Origin: Planctomycetaceae bacterium
GTDB taxonomy: Bacteria; Planctomycetota; Planctomycetia; Planctomycetales; Planctomycetaceae
Reading direction: 5' to 3'
Assembly (NCBI GenBank): GCA_021732995.1
Contig: JAKFWA010000118.1
Span: 1-64,000 of the forward strand
Length of the DNA stretch: 64,000 nt
Position numbers and translations under genes: made by a program. Position 1 is the stretch's first letter. Every line of letters begins with the position of its first letter. This document shows, piece after piece, positions 24,441 to 31,538 of the stretch. The notes under the pieces are model-generated. The model was not told where the DNA came from. It did no database searches and was given only the letters and a program-made list of their open reading frames with translations.

Positions 24441-25099
24441 ATGCGCACCTCCATTCGACTTTGCAGCCGGAAAGTTCCCCAGAACGCAATGAGCCCAACG
24501 ACAATCCAGCACGCCATCGCCGTTGGCACCAGCCAACTCGGCCCGATTCGGTCCCACTGAGTAAACGGCATCAGCAAGGCCACTATCACGAACAGTCGAG
24601 CCAACCAGCGACCGCCTCGCAGCCCTCGGAACGGTTGAGCTTCCCGTACCCAGGCGTAGTTCAGCACCGCCATCCAAACCATCTCTGCAATGAGAATGAA
24701 GACGGGTGAAGACCTCTCCAACGGAGCCAGTACAAAGAAGCGTTGATTGTCCAGGAGATTGCTTTGGATCCACACCCGAGCCGGTGACCAGATCAACGCC
24801 GCCACCGGAATCCAGGCTGCCAGGATCGCCAGCCATGTGGCCACGACGACATGTCGCCACAGCGTCTGCCGCGAGAATCCCTGACAATACAAATGGGCCA
24901 TGCTGCTGCTACGCGGTCGGCCCAGACACAGATGCAGCGCATAGCCATGCAAGAGGATCAAGATCCACAGCGTCGTGTCGCGCATCCAGAAGATCGGCCC
25001 CGGATACAGCGCCACAAACAGCGCGAAGATCGGGACGGCGATCGAAGTCACCGGTAGCGTTTGCCATAACAACCACCGCAAGAGTGCCGGCTTCATCAT
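24437..25099 (-). CDS. ABC-2-type permease-like membrane protein
   Basis: 220 residues with about six hydrophobic helices, among them TLPVTSIAVPIFALFVALYP, TTLWILILLHGYALHLCL, VVVATWLAILAAWIPVAALI and WLVPTAMACWIVVGLIAFWG. GAGGA precedes the ATG pair at the start. It lies between the ATPase gene and the 802-residue partner, as permeases of YtrA-controlled ABC systems do. Sequence motifs for the transported compound are absent. Confidence 0.7.
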   Translation of the reverse strand: MMKPALLRWLLWQTLPVTSIAVPIFALFVALYPGPIFWMRDTTLWILILLHGYALHLCLGRPRSSSMAHLYCQGFSRQTLWRHVVVATWLAILAAWIPVAALIWSPARVWIQSNLLDNQRFFVLAPLERSSPVFILIAEMVWMAVLNYAWVREAQPFRGLRGGRWLARLFVIVALLMPFTQWDRIGPSWLVPTAMACWIVVGLIAFWGTFRLQSRMEVRI

Positions 25100-25135
25100 G
25101 CTTCCTCACTTCAATCACCACGACTCGTTGTTTGA

Positions 25136-25251
25136 TGTGGCCGGTCTCCGACCGAGCCACCAGGTGCGACCGTAGGTCTCCCGAATAAGACGACACGCGA
25201 CGCTGGAGACCTCCGGTCGCCGGGTGTGGCTCGGTCTGGAGACCGGCCACA
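25136..25251. repeat. 116-bp miniature inverted-repeat element inside the ABC operon
   Basis: Left arm TGTGGCCGGTCTCC-GACCGAGCCAC pairs with right arm GTGGCTCGGTC-TGGAGACCGGCCACA. Inside, GCGACCGTAGGTCTCC pairs with GGAGACCTCCGGTCGC. Only about 17 bases at the centre remain unpaired. It fills the gap between the ATPase stop (25267) and the permease start (25099). No coding capacity. Confidence 0.8.
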
Positions 25252-25266
25252 ACGCAATACCGTTAG

Positions 25267-26160
25267 TCACGACGCCTCCGCATATTCGGTGCAGGCGAAG
25301 TACAACATCTCCAGGCCAACCGGACGGACGACCGCTCGTTCGGAGAGACAACCTTGCAACCGCCGATCGACATCGCCGCCGGGTGTTCTCACCCACGTAA
25401 CTCGCGACGAGGTCGCACGCTTCGAGCCCAGCACACGCATCCCATCGCCCCATTGCAGCGGCACTTGATCGGCGGGTAGTTCAATCTCACGCACCTCTTC
25501 TCGAAGTGTTTCCAACGACGCCTGCAAGGTGATCTGCCCGTGCTGAATCAACACCAGTTCGTCCGCGATACGTTCCACATCAGCGATCACATGTGATGCG
25601 ACCACGACCGCTGTATTGCGTTCGTTCGCCAGTTCTCTGAGCCGGTCATAAAGCTCTCGGCGCACGGCCGGATCTAGTCCGTCGGCCGGCTCATCGAGCA
25701 ACAACACATCCGGCCGACTGGCAATCGACAGCGCCAATTCTGCCCACCGTTGCTGCCCTTTGCTGAATGTCCAAAAGCGACGATTCAGCGGCAGCCCGCG
25801 CTGTTTCACAAGCTCTTCAGCCAGCGCTCGATCGAACTGCGGATAAGCCGCCGCATGCAGATCCATCAGTTGGCGAATCGTGACCCACTTCGGTGGACTG
25901 CAGCCTTCCAGTACACAGCACACACGATTTGTCACGCTGTCCGGCAATGAATCGCTGCGAGTTCCCAGCAGCGTCGAACTGCCACTGGTCGGAATGAGCA
26001 GCCCGCGCACCAACTTGAACAACGTCGTCTTGCCGGAGCCATTCGGTCCCAACAGTGCCACCACATTACCTGCTGAAGCTTGCCAGCTGATGTCACGCAA
26101 GACGGCCGTTTTACCAAACATGCGGCCGAGTTCGTGAGTTTCGATGCAAAGGTCGCTCAT
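25267..26160 (-). CDS. ABC transporter ATP-binding protein
   Basis: 297 residues. Walker A in LLGPNGSGKTTLFKLVRGLL, signature-like FSKGQQRWAELALSIA, Walker B DVLLLDEPADGLDP, switch histidine in AVVVASHVIADV. The C-terminal about 80 residues are typical of the accessory part of CcmA/YtrB-like ATPases. Its start overlaps the stop of the GntR gene (ATGA), so regulator and transporter are one operon. Exporter of an unknown compound, possibly linked to cell-envelope stress as for YtrA systems. Confidence 0.93.
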   Translation of the reverse strand: MSDLCIETHELGRMFGKTAVLRDISWQASAGNVVALLGPNGSGKTTLFKLVRGLLIPTSGSSTLLGTRSDSLPDSVTNRVCCVLEGCSPPKWVTIRQLMDLHAAAYPQFDRALAEELVKQRGLPLNRRFWTFSKGQQRWAELALSIASRPDVLLLDEPADGLDPAVRRELYDRLRELANERNTAVVVASHVIADVERIADELVLIQHGQITLQASLETLREEVREIELPADQVPLQWGDGMRVLGSKRATSSRVTWVRTPGGDVDRRLQGCLSERAVVRPVGLEMLYFACTEYAEAS

Positions 26161-26543
26161 AACCCGCGCTCCATTTCATCAGCCACAGTTCGCACAATGT
26201 CAGCGACTTCCGATGGACTGGCCCCGAAGCCGCAGCCTTCAGCAATCAGTCTGCGAGCCAACTCCGAGAGCTCTTTTCGCCGCGAAACCAGCGTTCGCGT
26301 GTGTTGCGGCTCCGTGACAAAAGCTCCACGCCCATGCTGCAAGACAATGAATCCCGCATGCGACAGTTCGTCGTACGCCTTCACGACGGTCCGCATGTTG
26401 ATCTTCAGCTCGGATGCCAACACACGAACGCTCGGCAGTTGCTCGCCCGCCGCCAAACCACCGCTGGCGATCTGATACTTGATCGCCTCGACAATCTGAC
26501 GGTACAGCGGTTCGCCGCTATGTGGATCTAATCGCAAGAGCAT
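26157..26543 (-). CDS. GntR-family regulator, YtrA subfamily
   Basis: 128 residues from ATG 26543 with GAAGGA upstream; a longer open frame to 26630 runs through the operator and is not used. Winged helix: LRLDPHSGEPLYRQIVEAIK, then GEQLPSVRVLASELKINMRT and VKAYDELSHAGFIVLQHGRG. The short two-helix C-terminus (RRLIAEGCGFGASPSEVADI) is the YtrA-type effector/dimer segment. It represses its own ABC operon in known systems; a perfect dyad lies 14 bases upstream of its start. Confidence 0.92.
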   Translation of the reverse strand: MLLRLDPHSGEPLYRQIVEAIKYQIASGGLAAGEQLPSVRVLASELKINMRTVVKAYDELSHAGFIVLQHGRGAFVTEPQHTRTLVSRRKELSELARRLIAEGCGFGASPSEVADIVRTVADEMERGL

Positions 26544-26557
26544 GTCACCTGTTCCTT

Positions 26558-26580
26558 CTGTTGTATAACTCATACAACAG
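26558..26580. promoter_or_regulatory. Operator of the GntR/ABC operon
   Basis: Perfect dyad CTGTTGTAT-AACTC-ATACAACAG. The TTGTAT/ATACAA arms fit operators reported for YtrA-type GntR regulators. Located immediately upstream of the regulator start, so autoregulation is likely. Confidence 0.8.
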
Positions 26581-26620
26581 TTGGCGTGCAACAGTAGCTT
26601 TCGCCTTTCTTTGCTGCCGG

Positions 26621-26729
26621 TCGTTCCCAAGCTCTGCTTCCATCACCAGAGCTGGAAACAACCTCAGCGGATACCAAGCAGGAAGCGAAGCTTCCGCAGA
26701 CCCGTCCCCAAGCGGAGCTTGGGAACGAG
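26621..26729. repeat. Inverted-repeat element, CGTTCCCAAGCTC family
   Basis: CGTTCCCAAGCTCTGCTT (26622-26639) pairs with AAGCGGAGCTTGGGAACG (26710-26727); a smaller GAAGC/GCTTC hairpin lies inside. It lies directly beside a second, unrelated palindromic element (26736-26791). Confidence 0.7.
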
Positions 26730-26735
26730 ACAAAA

Positions 26736-26791
26736 GTAGGGCGGGCAATTCTGTCGACCAGCGTTTCGGCGGTCAGGATTGTCCGCCCTAC
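26736..26791. repeat. Dispersed palindrome family GTAGG-CGGACAAT, copy A
   Basis: 56 bp with ends GTAGGGCGGGCAATTCTGTC and GGTCAGGATTGTCCGCCCTAC. Related copies are at 38480-38528 and 51479-51543. Confidence 0.8.
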
Positions 26792-26873
26792 AGACCTGGC
26801 CACTGCGGCGTTATTCTGCTGGCTGATTGACAGTCACAGCTTGAGAACCTGAACGTCACCCACGGAGCCTCTG

Positions 26874-27755
26874 ATGGCGATCGATATCGCGGTTATTCCA
26901 GTCGCCGGGCACGGCACGCGACTCTTGCCAGCTACCAAATCTCAACCGAAGGAAATGCTTCCGGTCGGCCGCAAACCGGTCGTGCAGTACATCGTCGAGG
27001 AACTGACGAACTCACAGATCCGCCGCATCCTGTTCATTACCGGCGCGAGCAAGACGTCCATCGAGAACCACTTCGACATCGACGAACGGCTCATCAACTA
27101 CCTGCGTGAGTCGGGGCGTGAAGAAGAACTCGCGGAACTCGACTTCGAACGCAAGGACGTCGAATATTTTTATACGCGACAACGACGGCAACTGGGTCTG
27201 GGTCATGCCGTGCTGTGCGCGAAGTCGCTCGTCGGCCAGCAGCCCTTCGTAGTCGCGCTGGGCGATTCGATCATTGGCATCAACGCGAAGTCGGACATCG
27301 TGCAGCGCATGGTCGAACAATTTGAGACCGCCAAGGCTGATGTCGTTGTCGCCTTCGAAGAGGTGCCGCGCAACGAGGTCGTGCGTTACGGCATCGCCGC
27401 CCCGCGCGGCCCGATCGGCGATATTTTTGAATTGCAGGACGTGATTGAGAAGCCTTCGGAGAGCGAAGCACCGAGCAATCTGGCCGTCGCCGCCCGCTAT
27501 GTCTTCAGCCCGGCCATCTTCGACGAACTGGCGACGACCAAGCCCGGCAAGGGTGGTGAGATCCAGCTTACGGACGCCATGCGTTCGCTGCTGAAGAAGG
27601 GAGCCAAAGGCATCGGCCTGCGATTGCCCGCCAGCGAACCGCGTTTCGACATCGGCAACTACGAAAGCTACTACCAGGCATTCGTCGACTTCGCCCTCGC
27701 CGACCCTGATCACGGCCCCGCCTTGCGGGAACACCTGAAGCGAACGCTCAAGTAG
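26874..27755 (+). CDS. galU: UTP-glucose-1-phosphate uridylyltransferase
   Basis: 293 residues, the normal GalU length. Nucleotide-binding start IPVAGHGTRLLPATKSQPKE, then MLPVGRKPVVQYIVEELTNS, VALGDSIIGI and PGKGGEIQLTDAMRSLLKKG, which are GalU hallmarks. GGAG precedes the ATG at good spacing. The enzyme makes UDP-glucose from UTP and glucose-1-phosphate for envelope sugars and polysaccharides. Single gene followed by tRNA-Phe. Confidence 0.96.
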   Translation: MAIDIAVIPVAGHGTRLLPATKSQPKEMLPVGRKPVVQYIVEELTNSQIRRILFITGASKTSIENHFDIDERLINYLRESGREEELAELDFERKDVEYFYTRQRRQLGLGHAVLCAKSLVGQQPFVVALGDSIIGINAKSDIVQRMVEQFETAKADVVVAFEEVPRNEVVRYGIAAPRGPIGDIFELQDVIEKPSESEAPSNLAVAARYVFSPAIFDELATTKPGKGGEIQLTDAMRSLLKKGAKGIGLRLPASEPRFDIGNYESYYQAFVDFALADPDHGPALREHLKRTLK

Positions 27756-27896
27756 GCCGCGTAAGAACTGTCGCAAACTCTGTCCCTAACAGTATTTCCG
27801 CTAGTACCGACAAGACCGTTTGTGACGCTGCGAGGGATCGTTCAGACCTCTCGCGAAAACGAACCAGCGAGGCCCGAAACAATTCGTTGGGGCAAG

Positions 27897-27925
27897 TTGC
27901 ATCCCCCGAAATCCCTGCCTATAGT
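27897..27925 (+). promoter_or_regulatory. Sigma-70-type promoter of tRNA-Phe
   Basis: -35 TTGCAT (27897-27902), 17-base spacer, -10 TATAGT (27920-27925), about 17 bases before the tRNA. Confidence 0.7.
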
Positions 27926-27941
27926 CCGCCCCGCTTGCAAA

Positions 27942-28014
27942 GGACAGGTAGCTCAGTTGGTAGAGCACAGGACTGAAAATCCTGGTGTCGCCGGTTCGAT
28001 CCCGGCCCTGTCCA
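27942..28014 (+). tRNA. tRNA-Phe (anticodon GAA)
   Basis: Acceptor GGACAGG/CCTGTCC with discriminator A, D arm AGCTCAGTTGGTAGAGC, anticodon stem AGGA/TCCT with loop CTGAAAA (GAA, Phe), T arm CCGGTTCGATCCCGG. No encoded CCA. Confidence 0.96.
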
Positions 28015-28023
28015 CTCGGTTGT

Positions 28024-28050
28024 GAGGCGTCACGGTCAACGTGACGCCTC
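28024..28050 (+). terminator. Hairpin downstream of tRNA-Phe
   Basis: Perfect 11-bp stem GAGGCGTCACG / CGTGACGCCTC with a 5-base loop, ten bases after the tRNA. There is no T-run, so it may be a processing or Rho-assisted end rather than a classical terminator. Confidence 0.5.
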
Positions 28051-28141
28051 CAACGAGTTCTCCTCGGTGCCGCTCGAGTTGAGACCATCCAAGCCGCGTC
28101 CCGACAATCGTCAGCCTGGCGCAATGCGGACCAACTGACTT

Positions 28142-28651
28142 TCATCCCTCGCTGCTGATGTCGTTCCATTTCCGCTCAATGGAACTGCGAACATCCGCCG
28201 TGAGTTCCAAACGCATCTCCACTTCATCCAGTCCCGCGGCAATCCCGTCGGTCGTTCGTCCCTGAACCGCGAAGCCGAAGCGTAGAAAAAAGGGATCTAT
28301 AAGTTGGCTTGTTCCGAGCCGTACAGCATTCACGCCAGCCTCTTGGATGATGCGATTCAGACGCGCGAAAAGCAGGAACTCGCCGAGGTGTTTACCGTGG
28401 TGACTCGAATCAACCATTCCCCAGCACAAGTCAGCGGTATCGCTTCCGGGTCGAACGCCGAAACCACCGCATCCGATAATGGTCCCGCTCGTCACCAGGA
28501 CGAAGTAAGGACAGCCGGACCAATCGACGAATTCTAAGAAGCCGCTCAATTCATGATCGCGAAAGTACCGCGGCACGTTGCTCTCAAAGACGGCAATACA
28601 TGCGTCGCGATCGGCGGGCAGATACTCGCGGAACTCCAAGCCCGTCAACAT
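28142..28651 (-). CDS. GNAT-family N-acetyltransferase
   Basis: 169 residues from ATG 28651 (a GTG at 28660 is also possible). GNAT landmarks: REYLPADRDACIAVFESNVP at the start, YFVLVTSGTIIGCGGFGVRP as the central strands, then the acetyl-CoA-binding region WGMVDSSHHGKHLGEFLLFA and RLGTSQLIDPFFLRFGF at the end. Small-molecule or protein acetyltransferase; substrate unknown. No operon partner. Confidence 0.8.
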   Translation of the reverse strand: MLTGLEFREYLPADRDACIAVFESNVPRYFRDHELSGFLEFVDWSGCPYFVLVTSGTIIGCGGFGVRPGSDTADLCWGMVDSSHHGKHLGEFLLFARLNRIIQEAGVNAVRLGTSQLIDPFFLRFGFAVQGRTTDGIAAGLDEVEMRLELTADVRSSIERKWNDISSEG

Positions 28652-28884
28652 CTCGATCACACCCTCAGCACCGTGAAGACTCGCTCGTCAGCAGATGACA
28701 TCAACACACAGACAGTCTGCTGGAGCATGTGGTTCGACTACCCATCCCGCCCGATTGGCAACTCACGCCTTTCGTCATCTTCCAGCGACGAGACCGTTGC
28801 CATCAAGACGTACTGAGCGGCGGGTATGAGCGATACTCCAGCAGGCTTATCCAGACCAAGGCGAGACGCCTTGGCCACGGCATA

Positions 28885-29640
28885 CTACTTCCGAGTCAGC
28901 AGGTCGTAGTGCACGCGGCCGACGTGCCACATGTAGTTGGGACCATAGCCAGCTTTCGGCCCCCACTCGTTTTCGGTCGACGCTTTCAAGTGCTTGATCG
29001 CGGACTCTTTGCGGCCTTCGATGGCGTCGTTCAGGCCGATGTAAAGATTCGCATAGAATAACCGCTTCTCACGCTCGGACTTGCTGATCTCGGCAGCGTC
29101 GATCTGCTTCAAGATTTCCGCGCCCGTCATCTCACCCGAGAACAGCTTATAGACGGCCGGGAACGGTTCACGGTCATCCTTGCGATACTTCAACAGACCT
29201 TCGCGAGCCTTCTTCGCTCCATACGCCTTGTGCTGTGAGAAGTAACGCCAGATGCCGTTTTCTCGATCGACATCGTCGAAGGTGTTGTAGATCTCGAACT
29301 GCTTGGCTGCGTCTTCAAACTTATTGGCATAGAAGCGGGCGATCCCGCGCCGCCAGTGGGAAGTGTCCTGGCTGTTGTCTAGTTCGACCATCTTCTCATA
29401 GTCGGCGACCGACTTTTCGAAGTCGCCATTGAAGAAGTAGGCATCGCCTCGGCGCGAATACAGATCGACCTTCTTCGGATCGGCCGCAATCTGTTCGGAC
29501 AGCTTGGCAAGATCTGCCTTGAACTTCGCCGACAACTGCTCGCGAGTTTCAGCCGACAGCGGATGATCGTCGGCCGCATGGCCGACTCCGCAGACCAGCA
29601 ACACCACAAAACTCATCAGACTGCGAGCAAGAACTGTCAC
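28885..29640 (-). CDS. Exported TPR-repeat protein
   Basis: 251 residues from a GTG start with a perfect GGAGG eight bases upstream. Signal peptide MTVLARSLMSFVVLLVCGVG followed by cleavage after HAA. TPR-like helices follow: VDLYSRRGDAYFFNGDFEKS, VADYEKMVELDNSQDTSHWR, RRGIARFYANKFEDAAKQFE, and a C-terminal YANLYIGLNDAIEGRKESAI unit. It resembles NlpI-type lipoprotein TPR proteins but has no lipobox. Probably a periplasmic adaptor; role unknown. Confidence 0.82.
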   Translation of the reverse strand: MTVLARSLMSFVVLLVCGVGHAADDHPLSAETREQLSAKFKADLAKLSEQIAADPKKVDLYSRRGDAYFFNGDFEKSVADYEKMVELDNSQDTSHWRRGIARFYANKFEDAAKQFEIYNTFDDVDRENGIWRYFSQHKAYGAKKAREGLLKYRKDDREPFPAVYKLFSGEMTGAEILKQIDAAEISKSEREKRLFYANLYIGLNDAIEGRKESAIKHLKASTENEWGPKAGYGPNYMWHVGRVHYDLLTRK

Positions 29641-29852
29641 GATGGAATCCTCCGTTCAAGCAATTTGATGCAAAGCGTCATCCCATCAAACTCTCCCTCG
29701 CCCAAGTAACGGCAATAGCGTTCGGCACGGGATTCGCGCAACCCCGGAATCGTTCTGGGAGGGTCTCAGGATGGCAGGACGCAAAACGAAAGTAAATGCG
29801 GAGCAGGAGTCAGATCCGTTGCAGGAGTCGCGGCTGATCTCCGCGATCCGCC

Positions 29853-31346
29853 TTATCGCAGCAACTTCATCATCTCGGTGAGCTTCGCGTCAGCAGCGGT
29901 CCAGGCAGCGCGGTCTTGAGGTTCGAAGCGGCCGAGTTCAGACGAAGCTTTGACCACTTTACGGATCTCGGACAGCGAACCAATCTCACCTGCTGTGCGT
30001 GCTTGAATCAACACGTTGCCAAGGGCAGTGCCCTCAGTTGGTCCGGTCACAACCGGGCAACCGCAGGCGTTGGACGTGAACTGATTCAAGATGTCGTTCT
30101 TCGCTCCACCGCCGACGATATGCACGACTTCAACCTTCTCGCCGCTGAGTTCTTCCAGCCAGCGCAGCACTCGACCGTACTTCAGGGCCAGGCTTTCCAG
30201 GCAGCAGCGAATGAACTGGCCGTCAGTTTCCGGGACCGGTTGATTGGTATCGCGGCACCAACTGGCAATCGCCTGCGGCATGTCCTCAGGGGCCATGAAC
30301 CGCGTGTCGTCGGGATCTACGATGGATCGGAACGCCGGGGATGCGGACGCCATTTGCGTGAGTTGTGAGTAGTCGAAGTTGCGACCTGCTCGATCAAACG
30401 AGCCCTTGCATTGCTGCACGAGCCACAGGCCCATGATGTTCTTCAGCAGACGATAGGTGCCATCGACGCCGCCTTCGTTGGTGACGTTCAACTGCAGAGC
30501 ACGTTCGGTCAGCACGGCGTTAGGAACTTCCAGTCCCATCAGAGACCACGTGCCCGAACTGATGTAAGCCCACTTGGCCGTGCCTGTCAGATCGGTGGGA
30601 ACGGCCACAACCGCCGCGCCGGTGTCGTGAGTGGCAGGGGCAACGACATCGATCCGATTGAGATTGGTCAGCCGCGCGATCTCGGGGCGCAAGGTGCCGA
30701 GCTTGGTTCCTGGATCAACCACAGTCGGGAACATGCGCGTGGGAATCCCGAGTTTCGACAGCAGCCCCGTTGCCCAATCGCGGCGAGTCGCGTCGAAGCA
30801 CTGCGATGTCGTGGCGTTGGTGAACTCCACCACTTTGCTGCCGCACAACAGCCAGTTGAGGAAGTCAGGAATCATCAGGAACGTCGCGGCTTGATCCAGC
30901 AGCGGCTTGTTCTTTTGAGTCATCGAGACCAACTGATAGAGCGTGTTGATTTCCATGAACTGCAAGCCGGTCTGCGCGAAGATTTCAGCGCGGGGCACGC
31001 GCGTGAAGGTGTGATTCATCAGACCGCTGGTGCGTGGATCGCGGTAACAGTACGGCAGGCCGATCATCTCCTCGGTTTCGGAGAGCAGCACATAGTCCAC
31101 GCCCCAGGTATCGACACCGACCGACTTGATCGATTCCCCGTATTGAGCCGCCGCCTTTGTGAGTCCGGTCTGAATCTCGCGCCACAGGTTCACCAAGTCC
31201 CAGCGCAGTGTGCCGCCGACAGAGACAGGCCCGTTACGGAAGCGATGCAGTTCGACCAGTTCCACTCGCGTCCCGTCAAACAGGCCAGCGACAACGCGAC
31301 CACTCTCCGCTCCCAGATCCACCGCCAGATAACACTGCTTGCTCAT
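29853..31346 (-). CDS. rhaB: Rhamnulokinase (FGGY carbohydrate kinase)
   Basis: 497 residues. FGGY kinase with the rhamnulokinase N-terminus [20 protein letters not shown] and the strand [22 protein letters not shown]-site residues occur in [13 protein letters not shown] and the adenosine motif [20 protein letters not shown]. It phosphorylates L-rhamnulose. No isomerase or aldolase is adjacent, so the pathway is dispersed, common in planctomycetes that degrade rhamnose-rich algal polysaccharides. The nearby enolase-superfamily enzyme may act on sugar acids but is 9 kb away. Confidence 0.92.
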   Translation of the reverse strand: MSKQCYLAVDLGAESGRVVAGLFDGTRVELVELHRFRNGPVSVGGTLRWDLVNLWREIQTGLTKAAAQYGESIKSVGVDTWGVDYVLLSETEEMIGLPYCYRDPRTSGLMNHTFTRVPRAEIFAQTGLQFMEINTLYQLVSMTQKNKPLLDQAATFLMIPDFLNWLLCGSKVVEFTNATTSQCFDATRRDWATGLLSKLGIPTRMFPTVVDPGTKLGTLRPEIARLTNLNRIDVVAPATHDTGAAVVAVPTDLTGTAKWAYISSGTWSLMGLEVPNAVLTERALQLNVTNEGGVDGTYRLLKNIMGLWLVQQCKGSFDRAGRNFDYSQLTQMASASPAFRSIVDPDDTRFMAPEDMPQAIASWCRDTNQPVPETDGQFIRCCLESLALKYGRVLRWLEELSGEKVEVVHIVGGGAKNDILNQFTSNACGCPVVTGPTEGTALGNVLIQARTAGEIGSLSEIRKVVKASSELGRFEPQDRAAWTAADAKLTEMMKLLR

Positions 31347-31441
31347 GTTCGTTTCCCGATCGACTCAAAGAGGCAACTTGGCAACTGCTGTGGGAGTCTG
31401 AGAATTCCTCGCGTTTCGGCCAAGCGATCAGGACCGGTCGT

Positions 31442-31487
31442 TAAAAAGAAATCACCTCGACCGGCCAAAGCCAATCGAGGTGATTTC
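31442..31487 (-). terminator. Terminator after the cytochrome c-WD40 gene
   Basis: Minus-strand stem GAAATCACCTCGA / TCGAGGTGATTTC (13 bp, 31448-31487) followed by TTTTT, 52 bases past the stop. Confidence 0.9.
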
Positions 31488-31538
31488 AGTCTTGGAGTTT
31501 GGTTCGCCGCAGGAACTGGGCGAACCGAACCAATTGAA

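Noticed and set aside
24441-24887. N-terminal extension of the 802-residue ABC-operon protein
   Set aside because: This part of the open frame is antisense-frame reading of the permease gene; the ATGA overlap at 24437-24440 gives the real start.
26736-26791. Rho-independent terminator between GntR and galU
   Set aside because: The flanking genes are divergent, there is no T-run, and the same palindrome recurs at two other places, so a dispersed repeat is the better reading.
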